Shown: piece after piece, positions 19,529-28,453 of the stretch
Layout: the number at the start of each line of letters is the position of its first letter
How positions within the stretch are numbered: position 1 is the stretch's first letter
Assembly (NCBI RefSeq): GCF_004563925.1
Contig: NZ_SPNJ01000001.1
Location: 1,364,001-1,428,000 of the forward strand
Direction of reading: 5' to 3'
Source of the DNA: Herbaspirillum sp. 3R11
Lineage (GTDB): Bacteria > Pseudomonadota > Gammaproteobacteria > Burkholderiales > Burkholderiaceae_D
Length of the DNA: 64,000 nt
The notes under the pieces: model-generated
Database searches by the model: none
What the model saw: only the letters and a program-made list of their open reading frames with translations
Told to the model about the DNA's origin: nothing
Translations under genes and position numbers: made by a program

Positions 19529-20546
19529 TTCTTTTGACGACGAGTACGGTCACGTCGTCGCGTCCACGCGAAAAATCGCGGTAAATCACGCCGGCAATCA
19601 GCGCCGGATGACGCATGAACAAACCAGGATAGCCGGCGATATCCCATTGCGTCGTAATGCCGTCGGAACACATGATGTAGACCGCTTCCTGCGGCCATGG
19701 TGCGCTGAATTCCTGCACTTTGCGCATGTTGTGTCCGACGATGCCGTTGTGCGACACCATCTGCTTGCGTGTTTCAGGACCCAGCACAGCGGCGGCAATG
19801 TTGCCGATGCCGCCGAATACCAGTTCGCCACTGCCGGCAGCAAGACGCGCCACCGCAACCGCTGCGCCGCGTGTGGGGCGCAGCGCCTTGTGAATATGTT
19901 CCATGACCAAGGCCGGGGCCAGTCCGGGGCGTTCCTTGACCACCTGCACTGCGGCCTCCGACGCCAGCGCCGCTTCAGGTCCGTGACCAAGTCCGTCGGC
20001 CACCATGATGGTGACGCCGCTGTCGTCGATTTCCACAGCCCAGGCGTCGCCGCATACTTCTTCGCTGGCGATCGGGATGCAGATGCCGGCGTATTCGACC
20101 AGACGCACAGGCCGCTTGCTGCGGCCCGGCGTATCTTCAACTTCGATGCTGTCGATCGCCGCATAAAAGGCGCTGCCCTTGCCCGGTACCGAATAGACGT
20201 CGAACGCGCGCGACAGGCGCCGGATCGCGCCCAGTCCTGTACCCTGCGTGCCGCTGGTGGACACCCCGTCGGCCAGGCTTTCACCGATGTTGATGATGCC
20301 CTTGCCGCGATCCAGCGCCAGCACTTCTACCGTCTGGCGCGCCTCGCCGGAGACCGGCGTAATCAGCATCAGCCCGTCGCCGGCATGCTTGAGGATATTG
20401 GTGGCGGCTTCGGTGACGATGATCGCCAGCCGCCCCGCCTGGACTTCACCGAACTCGAGCATGGAACTCAGGTACGCCGCATAACGGCGCGCCGAAGAAA
20501 TATCACTGGCGTGGGCAATCGTAAAGGCTTGTTGCCTGAGGCTCAT
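19521..20546 (-). CDS. RsbT/RsbW-like ATPase fused to SpoIIE (PP2C) phosphatase
   Basis: This 341-residue protein starts in a TAATG overlap with rsbT. The N-terminal GHKL ATPase-like module (about 5-140) keeps recognisable boxes: N-box VTEAATNILKHAG, DRGKGI and GTQGTGLGAIRRL. The C-terminal SpoIIE/RsbX-type PP2C domain (about 150-341) has CGDAWAV, VADGLGHGPEA and SDGITTQWD metal-binding motifs. RsbX-type phosphatases reset stressosomes by dephosphorylating RsbR and RsbS. The gene position directly after rsbT fits that role, with the fused ATPase-like half as a possible docking or regulatory part. Confidence 0.9.
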   Translation of the reverse strand: MSLRQQAFTIAHASDISSARRYAAYLSSMLEFGEVQAGRLAIIVTEAATNILKHAGDGLMLITPVSGEARQTVEVLALDRGKGIINIGESLADGVSTSGTQGTGLGAIRRLSRAFDVYSVPGKGSAFYAAIDSIEVEDTPGRSKRPVRLVEYAGICIPIASEEVCGDAWAVEIDDSGVTIMVADGLGHGPEAALASEAAVQVVKERPGLAPALVMEHIHKALRPTRGAAVAVARLAAGSGELVFGGIGNIAAAVLGPETRKQMVSHNGIVGHNMRKVQEFSAPWPQEAVYIMCSDGITTQWDIAGYPGLFMRHPALIAGVIYRDFSRGRDDVTVLVVKRNA

Positions 20547-21013
20547 TATCTCTTCCACTTGATCAAAATCACTGCAGTGCCTTCTCCAGGCGCGGTACAT
20601 ATTTCAAAATCATCGACCAGCCGGCGCGCACCGCCCAGTCCGAGCCCCAGACCGCCGCCGCTGGTGAAGCCGTCGGTCAGGGCACGCTCCATGTCGACGA
20701 TGCCGGGGCCGTCGTCGACGAAGGTGAGGCAGATACCCGCCTTCAGACCGATCACCAGGTTCTGCAGGCGCACTTCGCCACCACCGCCGTACTTGAGCGT
20801 GTTGCGCGCGATTTCGCTGGCTGCGGTAACCAGCTTGGTCTGGTCGACCAAACCGAACTGCAGTTCGATGGCGCGCTCGCGCACCACTTTCCGGAGCATC
20901 ACGACGTGCTCATCGGAGTGCAGCGGCAAAGTCTGCGATTGCTGGGCCACGGCTCCGGCGATGGGGAGCAGATTGGGCGTGAATGCAAATGCCGGCGTTG
21001 CGTAGCCGCTCAT
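20546..21013 (-). CDS. rsbT: RsbT-type serine/threonine kinase (switch protein)
   Basis: This 155-residue GHKL kinase has the N-box SEIARNTLKYGGGG, the D-box FVDDGPGI and the glycine-rich lid GLGLGLGGARR. RsbT is held by the RsbR/RsbS stressosome, phosphorylates both on stress and is released to activate a downstream target. An N-terminal extension of about 35 residues precedes the core, so an internal start is possible, but the ATGA overlap with rsbS supports 21013. No rsbU, rsbV, rsbW or sigma-B gene is adjacent, so the downstream target must differ from the Bacillus pathway. Confidence 0.92.
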   Translation of the reverse strand: MSGYATPAFAFTPNLLPIAGAVAQQSQTLPLHSDEHVVMLRKVVRERAIELQFGLVDQTKLVTAASEIARNTLKYGGGGEVRLQNLVIGLKAGICLTFVDDGPGIVDMERALTDGFTSGGGLGLGLGGARRLVDDFEICTAPGEGTAVILIKWKR

Positions 21014-21369
21014 CTGCGCATGCTCTTTTCCAACAAGGCCACGCCCTTCTCGACGTTGAGCGCGGTTTTTACACCGGTCAGCGTCAGCCCGAGCTCGACC
21101 AGCGTGATGGCGACGGCCGGCTGCATGCCGACCACGACCGTCGTGGCGTCGAGTACGCGCGCCATGGCCGCCGTGTTGCTGATCATGCGGCCGATGAAAG
21201 AATCCACCAAATCCAGCGCGGAGATGTCGATCAGGACGCCCTTGGCCTCGTCCTTGACGATGCGGTCGGTCAGATCGTCCTGCAAGGTCATGGCCAGCCT
21301 GTCGTGCATGTCCACCTGGATGGTGACCAGCAACAGCTTGCCCATGCGAAGAATGGGAATGCGCTCCAT
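21010..21369 (-). CDS. rsbS: RsbS-type single STAS-domain stressosome scaffold
   Basis: The start at 21369 (MERIPILRMGKLLL) gives a 119-residue single STAS domain, the usual RsbS length; an upstream in-frame codon at 21426 would add an unlikely tail reaching into the rsbR region. Ser57 in LVDSFIGRM corresponds to the serine that RsbT phosphorylates (Ser59 in Bacillus). With RsbR it would form the pseudo-icosahedral stressosome core that sequesters RsbT. It is 7 bp from rsbR and overlaps rsbT by 4 bp. Confidence 0.93.
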   Translation of the reverse strand: MERIPILRMGKLLLVTIQVDMHDRLAMTLQDDLTDRIVKDEAKGVLIDISALDLVDSFIGRMISNTAAMARVLDATTVVVGMQPAVAITLVELGLTLTGVKTALNVEKGVALLEKSMRR

Positions 21370-21376
21370 GCTCGGC

Positions 21377-22243
21377 TTACCCCTTGTTGTCGACCGTGAT
21401 TTTGGCGCCGGTGCGTTCCAGCGCAATCAGGAAGGCGTCGGCCAGAGTCGCCTTGGTGATCACGTCCTCCAGGTTGACGCCCAGATGCACAATGGTCTGC
21501 GCGATCTGCGGACGGATACCGCTGATGATGCAGTCGGCGCCCATCAGGCGCGCGGCAGCGATGGTCTTGAGCAGATGCTGGGCCACCAGCGTATCCACGG
21601 TCGGCACGCCGGTGATGTCGATGATGGCGATGGCGGCGCCGGTTTCGATGATCTTTTGCAGCAGGTTTTCCATCACCACCTGGGTACGCGCGCTATCGAG
21701 CGTGCCGATAAGCGGCAGCGCCAGGATGTTTTGCCACAGCTTGACCACCGGCGTCGACAGTTCCAGCAGTTCTTGTTGCTGGCGCGCAATGATGCGGTCG
21801 CGGCTTTCCTGGAATACTTGCACGGTATACAGGCCAAGTTGCTCAAGCAGGCCGGTGATGGACCAGGTGGCGCTGGCCAGCTGCTCCGGTTGCTTTTCCA
21901 GTTCGCTGCGCAGGAACGGGAACAAAGCCTGCTTCAGCGAAAACACGAAGATCGCAGTTTCGCTCGGCGTGGCGCCTTGGCGGGCGCGGTTGGCCGACAC
22001 CTCAGCCAGCAGTTGGCGCACATCATCCCATTCGCGTCCTTCGATATTTTCCAACTGGCCGCGCTGCGCGGCGGCACCCAGCAGGCTCAGAAATTGCGCG
22101 CATTGCTTGCGCGTGGCGTCGCCGGCGCCGGAGTCGAAGGTCATGGCCTTCGACTTGAGCTGCTCGAACCACCCCTGAAGGATCGGTTCGTTGAATTTTT
22201 GTATCAGCGTTGCCAGTTGGGCGGCGTCATTATTGGTCGACAT
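21377..22243 (-). CDS. rsbR: RsbR-type stressosome sensor/scaffold
   Basis: This 288-residue first gene of the module has an N-terminal all-helical domain (about 1-150) of the non-haem globin-like RsbR type and a C-terminal STAS domain (about 160-280). Thr218 in TVDTLVA aligns with the phosphorylated residue of RsbS and with Thr205 of Bacillus RsbR. The position of Thr171 appears to be Ser184 in LDSARTQ. The N-terminal domain should receive the stress signal; its ligand is unknown. A 371-bp region upstream presumably carries the operon promoter. Confidence 0.92.
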   Translation of the reverse strand: MSTNNDAAQLATLIQKFNEPILQGWFEQLKSKAMTFDSGAGDATRKQCAQFLSLLGAAAQRGQLENIEGREWDDVRQLLAEVSANRARQGATPSETAIFVFSLKQALFPFLRSELEKQPEQLASATWSITGLLEQLGLYTVQVFQESRDRIIARQQQELLELSTPVVKLWQNILALPLIGTLDSARTQVVMENLLQKIIETGAAIAIIDITGVPTVDTLVAQHLLKTIAAARLMGADCIISGIRPQIAQTIVHLGVNLEDVITKATLADAFLIALERTGAKITVDNKG

Positions 22244-22614
22244 GCTGTTCCTTTGTTTCTTCTATGAATGTGAAATCGGTCGGTAAAAAGTGATCAATGA
22301 AAATAGATCAGTGAGGCGCGCCGCTGCGCAGTGTCCGCGACGAACGTGAATGCAGGTGTCGGTGTTCTGGAGTCGGTTGAATACCGGTAGCGCTCGCTCG
22401 GGCGTGCAGCCTGGCGGACACCATATTGTGACAGTGAGGTACATCCCCTTCCCCTGTGCGGATCGCCCGCGTTCTTGTGTCATGCGACACTATTTTTCGA
22501 CGGCGTTTGTTGTGCAGCGCCAATTGCAGGCGCAAGCAGCGAGTATCCTCATCGCCACCTGATTTGAGGAGGTGAGCGAACACCGATTCTCTTGTAGGAC
22601 AAACGGAAGTTTCC
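22244..22614. other. Intergenic region upstream of rsbR
   Basis: This 371-bp gap separates the end of the glycosyltransferase gene from rsbR, both on the minus strand, so it should hold the stressosome operon promoter. Short open frames here lack ribosome sites and look spurious. The part next to rsbR (22245-22320) is relatively AT-rich. No terminator with a T-tract was recognised. Confidence 0.5.
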
Positions 22615-23295
22615 CTATGGAGCCGTCATCGCCACTGCGGACAAGGTGTCCCCGAAACCACCTCGCGCGTGGCTGGCGATGCGGCTGCTGGTGGTCACAC
22701 GCGGGGCCGCGCTCCACGAAATGCGGGCGCCGCAGGCAAGCAGCGCCTGCACCAGCGCCACGTCCTCGCCGCAGGCAAGCGCCGCAAAGCCGCCCGCGAG
22801 CCGGTATGCCGCAGTCGACACGCCCAGATTGGCGCCGTGTATATGGCGATGCTGATCCTGATCGACATAGGTCGCCCGGAAGTGCCGTCGCAAAAACGAG
22901 GCGCGCTCGCCATGCGCCGACCAGTCGTCCACCGCCACGGTGCCGCAGACGGCATCGGCTTGGTCCTGCACCGCCAGTGCAAGCTGGGTCGCCAACCAGG
23001 CCGGCGCCACTACGCTGTCGGCATCGGTAAACGCCAGCCAACGCGCGCCGGCCTGCATCAGCGCGGCAGCGCCGGCCGCCCGCGCCAGGCCGACGTTGTG
23101 TGAGTCGATGGAGAGAAATTCAATGTTCATCCCTTGTGCAATGCCGCCTGAGCCGTCGCTGCAGGCATCCAGCACCGCCAGCACGCGCACCTCTTCGTCC
23201 GGCAAGCCGGGATGCGCAATCGCCAGTTGCATCGACGCCAGGCAAGCGTGCAGGTAGTCTTCTTCGTTATGCACGGGGATCACGACGCCGATCAT
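22615..23295 (-). CDS. Family 2 glycosyltransferase
   Basis: The start at 23295 (MIGVVIPVHNEEDY) opens directly with the GT-A fold signature and lies in an ATGA overlap with the methyltransferase gene; a longer upstream frame gives an implausible arginine-rich leader. The 226-residue enzyme has VVIPVHNEED, VLDACSDGS and the DxD-like FTDADS motif, plus GEDVALVQAL near the C-terminus. No transmembrane segment is present, so it acts on a cytoplasmic acceptor or as part of a peripheral complex. It is the last gene of the katE-linked operon. Donor and acceptor are unknown. Confidence 0.87.
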   Translation of the reverse strand: MIGVVIPVHNEEDYLHACLASMQLAIAHPGLPDEEVRVLAVLDACSDGSGGIAQGMNIEFLSIDSHNVGLARAAGAAALMQAGARWLAFTDADSVVAPAWLATQLALAVQDQADAVCGTVAVDDWSAHGERASFLRRHFRATYVDQDQHRHIHGANLGVSTAAYRLAGGFAALACGEDVALVQALLACGARISWSAAPRVTTSSRIASHARGGFGDTLSAVAMTAP

Positions 23296-23933
23296 GTCAG
23301 CTCCTCCAGTTCTGCCACCGAGCGCGACTCCCGGCTCCAGACGTCGAGCAGGAAATCGGCATCTTCGTAACGCCCGCAGCGATGCAATCCGTCCAGCGCG
23401 TCGAAACCGGCATGCACCGCCTCCGTGCCATGCACGCGCTGCGCAAAGTCGCGCTTCCAGTGACACGCCAGCAGTACGCCGTCACTCGCCAGCGAAGCGT
23501 CGACCAGCGCAGGCAAGGAGTCCAATGCTCTCTGGTCGAGGTAGTAGCCGAATTCGCTCAGGACAATCAAGTCGAACGCCGGGCCCATCTGCGCCGGCCA
23601 CTCGCCCGGCAACGCCATGCGGGCAAAGCGCACATCGCAGCGCGCGCCGCGGGTGCTGAACATCGCACCTGCCTGCTGCCAGCGTTCACCCGCGATCTCA
23701 ACCGCCGTGGCGGAAAAATCGCTGCACAGGAGCCGGTCGCAGCGTCGCCCCAGTTCGAGCGAGAGTTCACCGCCGCCGCAGGCCGGCTCGAATGCGTGGC
23801 GAAAGCGCAGGCGCGGCAGCATGGCGCCGATCAGTCCGCGCTTGCGCTGTTCGTACCAGTTGCCGGCGATGCGCCAAGGATCGTCGCTGCGGTCGTAGAG
23901 TGCGTCGAAATAATCTTGAGAGATGGCGCGCAT
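23292..23933 (-). CDS. NodS-like SAM-dependent methyltransferase
   Basis: This 213-residue class I methyltransferase has the SAM-binding motif FEPACGGGELSLEL and an acidic second motif LLCSDFSATAVE. The N-terminal YFDALYDRSDDPWRIAGNWYEQRK resembles the NodS family, whose founding members N-methylate the deacetylated glucosamine of Nod factors. Here it sits next to a PIG-L deacetylase and a glycosyltransferase, which fits modification of an amino sugar made by deacetylation. No other nod genes are present, so Nod-factor synthesis is not implied. Confidence 0.87.
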   Translation of the reverse strand: MRAISQDYFDALYDRSDDPWRIAGNWYEQRKRGLIGAMLPRLRFRHAFEPACGGGELSLELGRRCDRLLCSDFSATAVEIAGERWQQAGAMFSTRGARCDVRFARMALPGEWPAQMGPAFDLIVLSEFGYYLDQRALDSLPALVDASLASDGVLLACHWKRDFAQRVHGTEAVHAGFDALDGLHRCGRYEDADFLLDVWSRESRSVAELEELT

Positions 23934-23946
23934 GGCGTGTGTCCGT

Positions 23947-24732
23947 TCAGACGAAATAAATCTCGAAGTCTCGATGAAAATGCGCCAGCACCTCGGGCGG
24001 CAGGATGGCGGCGTTGCCGGTCGAATGATCGGGTTCCAGCTGGCTGCGATAGCACTCCAGCGCCGCCTTTTTGCGGGCCTGCATGTCCGGGTCGAGCGCC
24101 AACTTGCGTGCTCGCTGCCAGGGGATCTCGTGATGTTCGGGAGTGCGCCAGTGCCACATCCAGATCGGGATTTCGATCAGGCGGCAACCGATGGCGCGCG
24201 CGGCGTCACGACTGGCCAGGCCCACCGCTTCATGGTCCGGATGGCCGTCGCGGTGCCAACTGGCGAACACGGTATCGCCGCGCTGCAAATAGGCGCCGAG
24301 CAAGTCCTGCAGTTTTCGCTGATGTTCGCCCACCCTGCTGTCGGGGAGCTGGGCGCGCATGATGGTGATGTTGGCGATGCCGAGTGCACGCAAGGCCTCG
24401 CTGGTCTCGGCCGGGCGCACATGCGACAGCAAGTCGCTGCTGAGCGCCGATTCGCTGCTGTGGCTGCGCTCGCCGTCGGAGACCGCGATCAGCAAAATCT
24501 CATGCCCGCTGCGCGCCAGGTGCATCAGCAAACCGGCGCAGCCGAGCACTTCGTCGTCGGGATGCGGCGCCACGATGACGGCGCGCGAATCAGGCGAGAC
24601 CAGCGTTTCCGGATGGACTTGCGGCACCTTGGCCAGTTGCGGGTCGTCGCGCCAACGCACTTCGTCGGTGGCGGGATGGTCGGTCATGTCGGGGTTTTCC
24701 GCAGTGGGGGTTTCTTCAGTCAGAGTCGCCAT
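23947..24732 (-). CDS. PIG-L family (LmbE-like) deacetylase
   Basis: This 261-residue protein carries the zinc-binding motif APHPDDEVLGCAG and the second motif HPDHEAVG typical of N-acetylglucosamine-type deacetylases such as PIG-L, MshB and BshB. The start at 24732 follows a strong ggagagga ribosome site inside the end of the preceding gene (13-bp overlap). About 45 residues of hydrophilic leader precede the catalytic fold, and no signal peptide is present. The probable reaction is removal of an N-acetyl group from a sugar or sugar conjugate in the cytoplasm. Confidence 0.9.
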   Translation of the reverse strand: MATLTEETPTAENPDMTDHPATDEVRWRDDPQLAKVPQVHPETLVSPDSRAVIVAPHPDDEVLGCAGLLMHLARSGHEILLIAVSDGERSHSSESALSSDLLSHVRPAETSEALRALGIANITIMRAQLPDSRVGEHQRKLQDLLGAYLQRGDTVFASWHRDGHPDHEAVGLASRDAARAIGCRLIEIPIWMWHWRTPEHHEIPWQRARKLALDPDMQARKKAALECYRSQLEPDHSTGNAAILPPEVLAHFHRDFEIYFV

Positions 24733-25775
24733 TCTTCCTCTCCTGCATTTTCTGATTCCGCGTTTTCAGCTTGTTGCAGCGTCGATTGCGCCAGCGCCGC
24801 CAGATCGCGTTCAGCGTGACTCTGGCGCAGGAACACCGGCAAGTCCGCCATCATGCGTGCGACCCAGGGGTCACGGCATAGCGGTGCAGCGCCGAGCGCG
24901 CGTCCGAGCGCTGTCATGACTTCGAGTGCGGCCTGCTCGGTCGCCAGCCGCACCCGCATGGCCAGCCGGTAGCCATCGGCCGCCGGTGCGTCGTCGAAGG
25001 CTTGCGCCGCCGCACGCAGTCCTGCGGCCGAGGCGCTCAACGCTACGTCGGCGCGACCGAGATGCGCCAGCGCGTGAGGATCGTCGCGCCCCATCAACTG
25101 GTGGCGCAGGTAACTTGCCAGTTGTGCCGCCGCGCCGTGCCAGCACGCTGCGATGCCGGCGCCGCCCTGCCAGAATCCCGGCCGGTCGGTGTAGAAGTCG
25201 GCGCCGCCGACGGCAATGCCGCGCGCGTTGTCGAAATGGACGTTGACGCTTGTGGTATCGGCCATGCCGACCGCATGCCAGCCTTCGTCCGTGACCGTCA
25301 CGCCGGGTTGATCAAGATCGACCGCCGCCAGACAAGGATGGCCGTCGGCATTCCAGCCGCTGACGATGGCATGGCTGAGGACATTGGCGCCGGAGCACCA
25401 GGCCTTGACGCCGTCCACGGCGACGCGGCCCGGGTCTTCCGCAGAAGCTGCATGGATGTCGAGCCGGGCCTTAGGCGGTTCGGCGCACCACACGCCCCAG
25501 ACGCTGAGCGGCGGCGCGATGTCGGCGCCGGCTTCGGCAAGGATGGCCAGGGCGTCAACGTGAGCCTCGTACAATTTCACCAGGCTCAGGTCGTACGACG
25601 CCACGGCGGCCAACGCGCGCCAGCGTTGCAGTGTCTGGCCCGAACCCGGCAGGCTGAGACGATCCAGCCCGGCATCCACCATCTCGCACAGCAATTGGCC
25701 GGCGTCAGGCCGCTCCGGCAATGCCGCGAGAAAACGGCGGATACCGTCGACGTTGTCTTTGGCCGATGTATTCAT
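24720..25775 (-). CDS. Acyl-CoA dehydrogenase-like flavoprotein
   Basis: This 351-residue protein resembles acyl-CoA dehydrogenases: a mixed N-terminal helical part, a middle beta domain (GVKAWCSGANVLSHAIVSG and a CLAAVDLDQPGV stretch) and a C-terminal helical bundle. It is somewhat shorter than the usual 380-400 residues, and a catalytic glutamate could not be placed with confidence. It overlaps the katE stop codon by one base (TGATG), so it is coupled to catalase translation. In this context it may oxidise or bind an acyl group for the following modifying enzymes. The substrate is unknown. Confidence 0.78.
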   Translation of the reverse strand: MNTSAKDNVDGIRRFLAALPERPDAGQLLCEMVDAGLDRLSLPGSGQTLQRWRALAAVASYDLSLVKLYEAHVDALAILAEAGADIAPPLSVWGVWCAEPPKARLDIHAASAEDPGRVAVDGVKAWCSGANVLSHAIVSGWNADGHPCLAAVDLDQPGVTVTDEGWHAVGMADTTSVNVHFDNARGIAVGGADFYTDRPGFWQGGAGIAACWHGAAAQLASYLRHQLMGRDDPHALAHLGRADVALSASAAGLRAAAQAFDDAPAADGYRLAMRVRLATEQAALEVMTALGRALGAAPLCRDPWVARMMADLPVFLRQSHAERDLAALAQSTLQQAENAESENAGEEEWRL

Positions 25776-28240
25776 CAGACCACCGGCGGATCAGTTTCCC
25801 GATCCAGTTCACGCGGACCGCCGACGGCCTGGATGAACTGCGCCAGCCCTTCGTTGAGCTGACCGACGGCCACGTTGATCAGCGAAAAATCGGCGTCGCC
25901 GGTCGGCAGCACCGCCGGCAATCCGGCGCGATCAAGCAGATCGGCGCCGCTGTCGATGACCAGGATCGGTTTGCAATGGCGATACTGGTCCTTGACGAAC
26001 TCGATCGCCAGGCCGTTTTCACACAGGCTGGTGGTGGAGGCGTGACCCGGCGCAATGATCAGCGCGTCATATAGCGCCGACGGCGCGGCGTCGATGGTGA
26101 TGTCGGCCTGCCAGCTGCTGCCGTCTTTACTACTGCCGCCACTGACACCTTTAACGGTGCCGAGCTTCGGCGCCAGTACCCTTGGCACGGCGCCTTCCTT
26201 TAACAGTACGTCGTAGATTTTGGATAGCGCGTCAACGTCGACGCCGTCCGCCGCCAGGATGGCGATACGGCGCGTGCGGATACTGCCGTCGCCCGGATAC
26301 GCAGTCAGCGACAAGGCCGGCGATGGCGCATATGCAGGTTTCACCACCGGACCCACGTCCGGCGCAGGATCGGGCACCGCGAAGCCAAGGCCTTCGGCCA
26401 CGCTCTCCGCCAGCAGATCGTCGACGTTGGCCAGCAACGACACCACCCGCTGGCGGATCGCCGGCGTTTGCACGCGTGTCAGTTCGAAGCGGAAAGCCTT
26501 GATGATATGGCGCTGTTCGGCAGCGGACTGGCTGCTCCAGAACAGCTTGGCCTGGGCATAGTGTTCGGCGAATTTTTCCGGCTTGGCGCGCACCTTGTCG
26601 CCCTCCACCGGCTGAAGGAAACTGGTGAAGCCGGCCGCACCGGCCTGGAACGGACAGCCGCCGCCCAGGGAATTCGGCTCATACGACACGCGACCACGAT
26701 GCACCGCCTGGCGATGCATGCCGTCGCGCTGGTTGTTGTGCACCGGCGCCAGCGGCGCATTGATCGGCAGCTCATGGAAGTTGACGCCGCCGAGCCGGCT
26801 GATCTGGGTATCGATATAGGAGTGGATGCGCCCTTGCAGTAAGGGGTCGTTGCTGAAGTCGATGCCCGGCACGATGTGTGCCGTGCAAAAAGCGATCTGC
26901 TCGGTCTCGGCGAAGAAGTTGTCGGGATTGCGGTTGAGCACCATCTTGCCCACCGGGGTCAGTGGCACCAGTTCTTCCGGCACCAGTTTGGTCGGATCGA
27001 GCACGTCGAAGTCGAAACCCTCGGCCTGCTCTTCCGAAAACACCTGCAGGCTCAGTTCCCACTCCGGCGCATGGCCGGATTCAATCGCTTCCCACAGGTC
27101 GCGGCGATGGAAGTCGGGATCGGCGCCGCCGATCTTGACCGCCTCATCCCAGGCCAGCGCATGCGTGCCGGCCAGCGGCGTCCAATGGAATTTGCAGAAC
27201 ACCGATTCGCCGGCGGCATTGACCAGACGGAAGGTATGCACGCCGAAGCCTTGCATCATGCGATAGCTGCGCGGGATGGCGCGGTCCGACATTTGCCACA
27301 GCAGCATGTGGGTCGATTCCGGCATCAGTGAGACGAAATCCCAGAACGTATCGTGCGCGCTGGAGGCCTGCGGCATGCCGAAATGCGGCTCAGGTTTGAG
27401 CGCATGAACCAGGTCGGGAAACTTCATCGCATCCTGGATGAAGAACACCGGGATGTTGTTGCCGACCAGGTCCCAGTTGCCTTCGTCGGTGTAGAACTTG
27501 ACGGCGAAGCCGCGCACGTCGCGCACGGTATCGGCCGAACCGGCGCCGCCGGCCACCGTCGAAAAGCGCACGAACACCGGGGTGCGTTTGCCGTCGCCGG
27601 AGAACGGCGCGGCGCGGGTCAATGCGCTGAGGTCCTTGTAGCATTCGAAATAACCATGTGCGCCTGAACCGCGCGCATGCACCACGCGTTCGGGAATGCG
27701 CTCATGGTCGAAATGGGTGATTTTTTCACGCAGGATGAAATCTTCCAGTGCGGTCGGTCCGCGCACGCCCGCTTTCAGGGAGTTCTGGTTGTCGGCGATG
27801 GCGACGCCCTGGTTGGTGGTCAGTGCCTGGCCGCCGGAGTCGACGCGTACGCGGTCGAGATTACCGCCGACTGCGTTGTCGCCTGGCGCGGCCGCGCCAC
27901 CGGTCTTGTCCGAAACGATGGCTTCGCTGATGGTGCCGGCTGTGGCTTGCGGCGAAGCGGGTTCGGCGATGGTGCCGGCGTCGGGGATATGCGGCGTGTC
28001 ATTGCCCGGACGCAGGAATTCGTCCGGCTTGGAAGCATTGTGCGTGATGGCGGCGGCCAGGTCGGCGCCGTCAACGATCTTTTTCAACAAGTCGGCCGGC
28101 AACATCTTCTTGCCGCTGCCTGAACCGACGACCGCCGCGCCTGACATGGTGCCTAGCACCGATCCTGCTGCCTGATTGACCTGGCTGCCGCTGTTGCCTG
28201 TATTGCTGTCTTTAGTATTAATGGGTTTTCTGCCTGCCAT
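25775..28240 (-). CDS. katE: Large-subunit (clade II) catalase HPII
   Basis: This 821-residue monofunctional haem catalase degrades hydrogen peroxide in the cytoplasm. Visible active-site parts are the distal histidine in [11 protein letters not shown], the asparagine in [10 protein letters not shown] and the proximal haem tyrosine in [14 protein letters not shown] long N-terminal arm (about 1-150) and a C-terminal DJ-1/class I amidotransferase-like domain (about 670-821) mark it as clade II, slightly longer than E. coli KatE. The start follows a gaggt ribosome site. It is the first gene of a five-gene coupled operon, which is unusual for a catalase. Confidence 0.96.
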   Translation of the reverse strand: MAGRKPINTKDSNTGNSGSQVNQAAGSVLGTMSGAAVVGSGSGKKMLPADLLKKIVDGADLAAAITHNASKPDEFLRPGNDTPHIPDAGTIAEPASPQATAGTISEAIVSDKTGGAAAPGDNAVGGNLDRVRVDSGGQALTTNQGVAIADNQNSLKAGVRGPTALEDFILREKITHFDHERIPERVVHARGSGAHGYFECYKDLSALTRAAPFSGDGKRTPVFVRFSTVAGGAGSADTVRDVRGFAVKFYTDEGNWDLVGNNIPVFFIQDAMKFPDLVHALKPEPHFGMPQASSAHDTFWDFVSLMPESTHMLLWQMSDRAIPRSYRMMQGFGVHTFRLVNAAGESVFCKFHWTPLAGTHALAWDEAVKIGGADPDFHRRDLWEAIESGHAPEWELSLQVFSEEQAEGFDFDVLDPTKLVPEELVPLTPVGKMVLNRNPDNFFAETEQIAFCTAHIVPGIDFSNDPLLQGRIHSYIDTQISRLGGVNFHELPINAPLAPVHNNQRDGMHRQAVHRGRVSYEPNSLGGGCPFQAGAAGFTSFLQPVEGDKVRAKPEKFAEHYAQAKLFWSSQSAAEQRHIIKAFRFELTRVQTPAIRQRVVSLLANVDDLLAESVAEGLGFAVPDPAPDVGPVVKPAYAPSPALSLTAYPGDGSIRTRRIAILAADGVDVDALSKIYDVLLKEGAVPRVLAPKLGTVKGVSGGSSKDGSSWQADITIDAAPSALYDALIIAPGHASTTSLCENGLAIEFVKDQYRHCKPILVIDSGADLLDRAGLPAVLPTGDADFSLINVAVGQLNEGLAQFIQAVGGPRELDRETDPPVV

Positions 28241-28453
28241 GATGAGACCTCGTTATGTATGCACTCAAAGAACAGCGCATGCACATCGTGAGACGCGCCA
28301 CTACGCCAACCAGAGACGAGCCTAGTGGCAAAGTGCAGCGGCGAACATAAGCGGACGCCTTGTTCGAATGTCAGACTTGTTGAAGATCATGTAAGACGAT
28401 AGCAAGAGAGGGGTAACCTTCCTGCGGCCTGCTGCTGCGACTACCACTTCGCG

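Noticed and set aside
22291..22310. TGATC-N10-GATCA dyad before rsbR, considered as an FNR-like site
   Set aside because: The spacing is 10 instead of 4 and the outer TT/AA are missing.
22308..22583. Small frames in the rsbR upstream region
   Set aside because: No ribosome sites and no coding-type codon bias; more likely promoter DNA.
23292..24732. Nod-factor synthesis, suggested by NodS-like methyltransferase plus deacetylase plus glycosyltransferase
   Set aside because: No NodC chitin synthase, NodA acyltransferase or nod box is seen, and the glycosyltransferase is a small soluble GT2.
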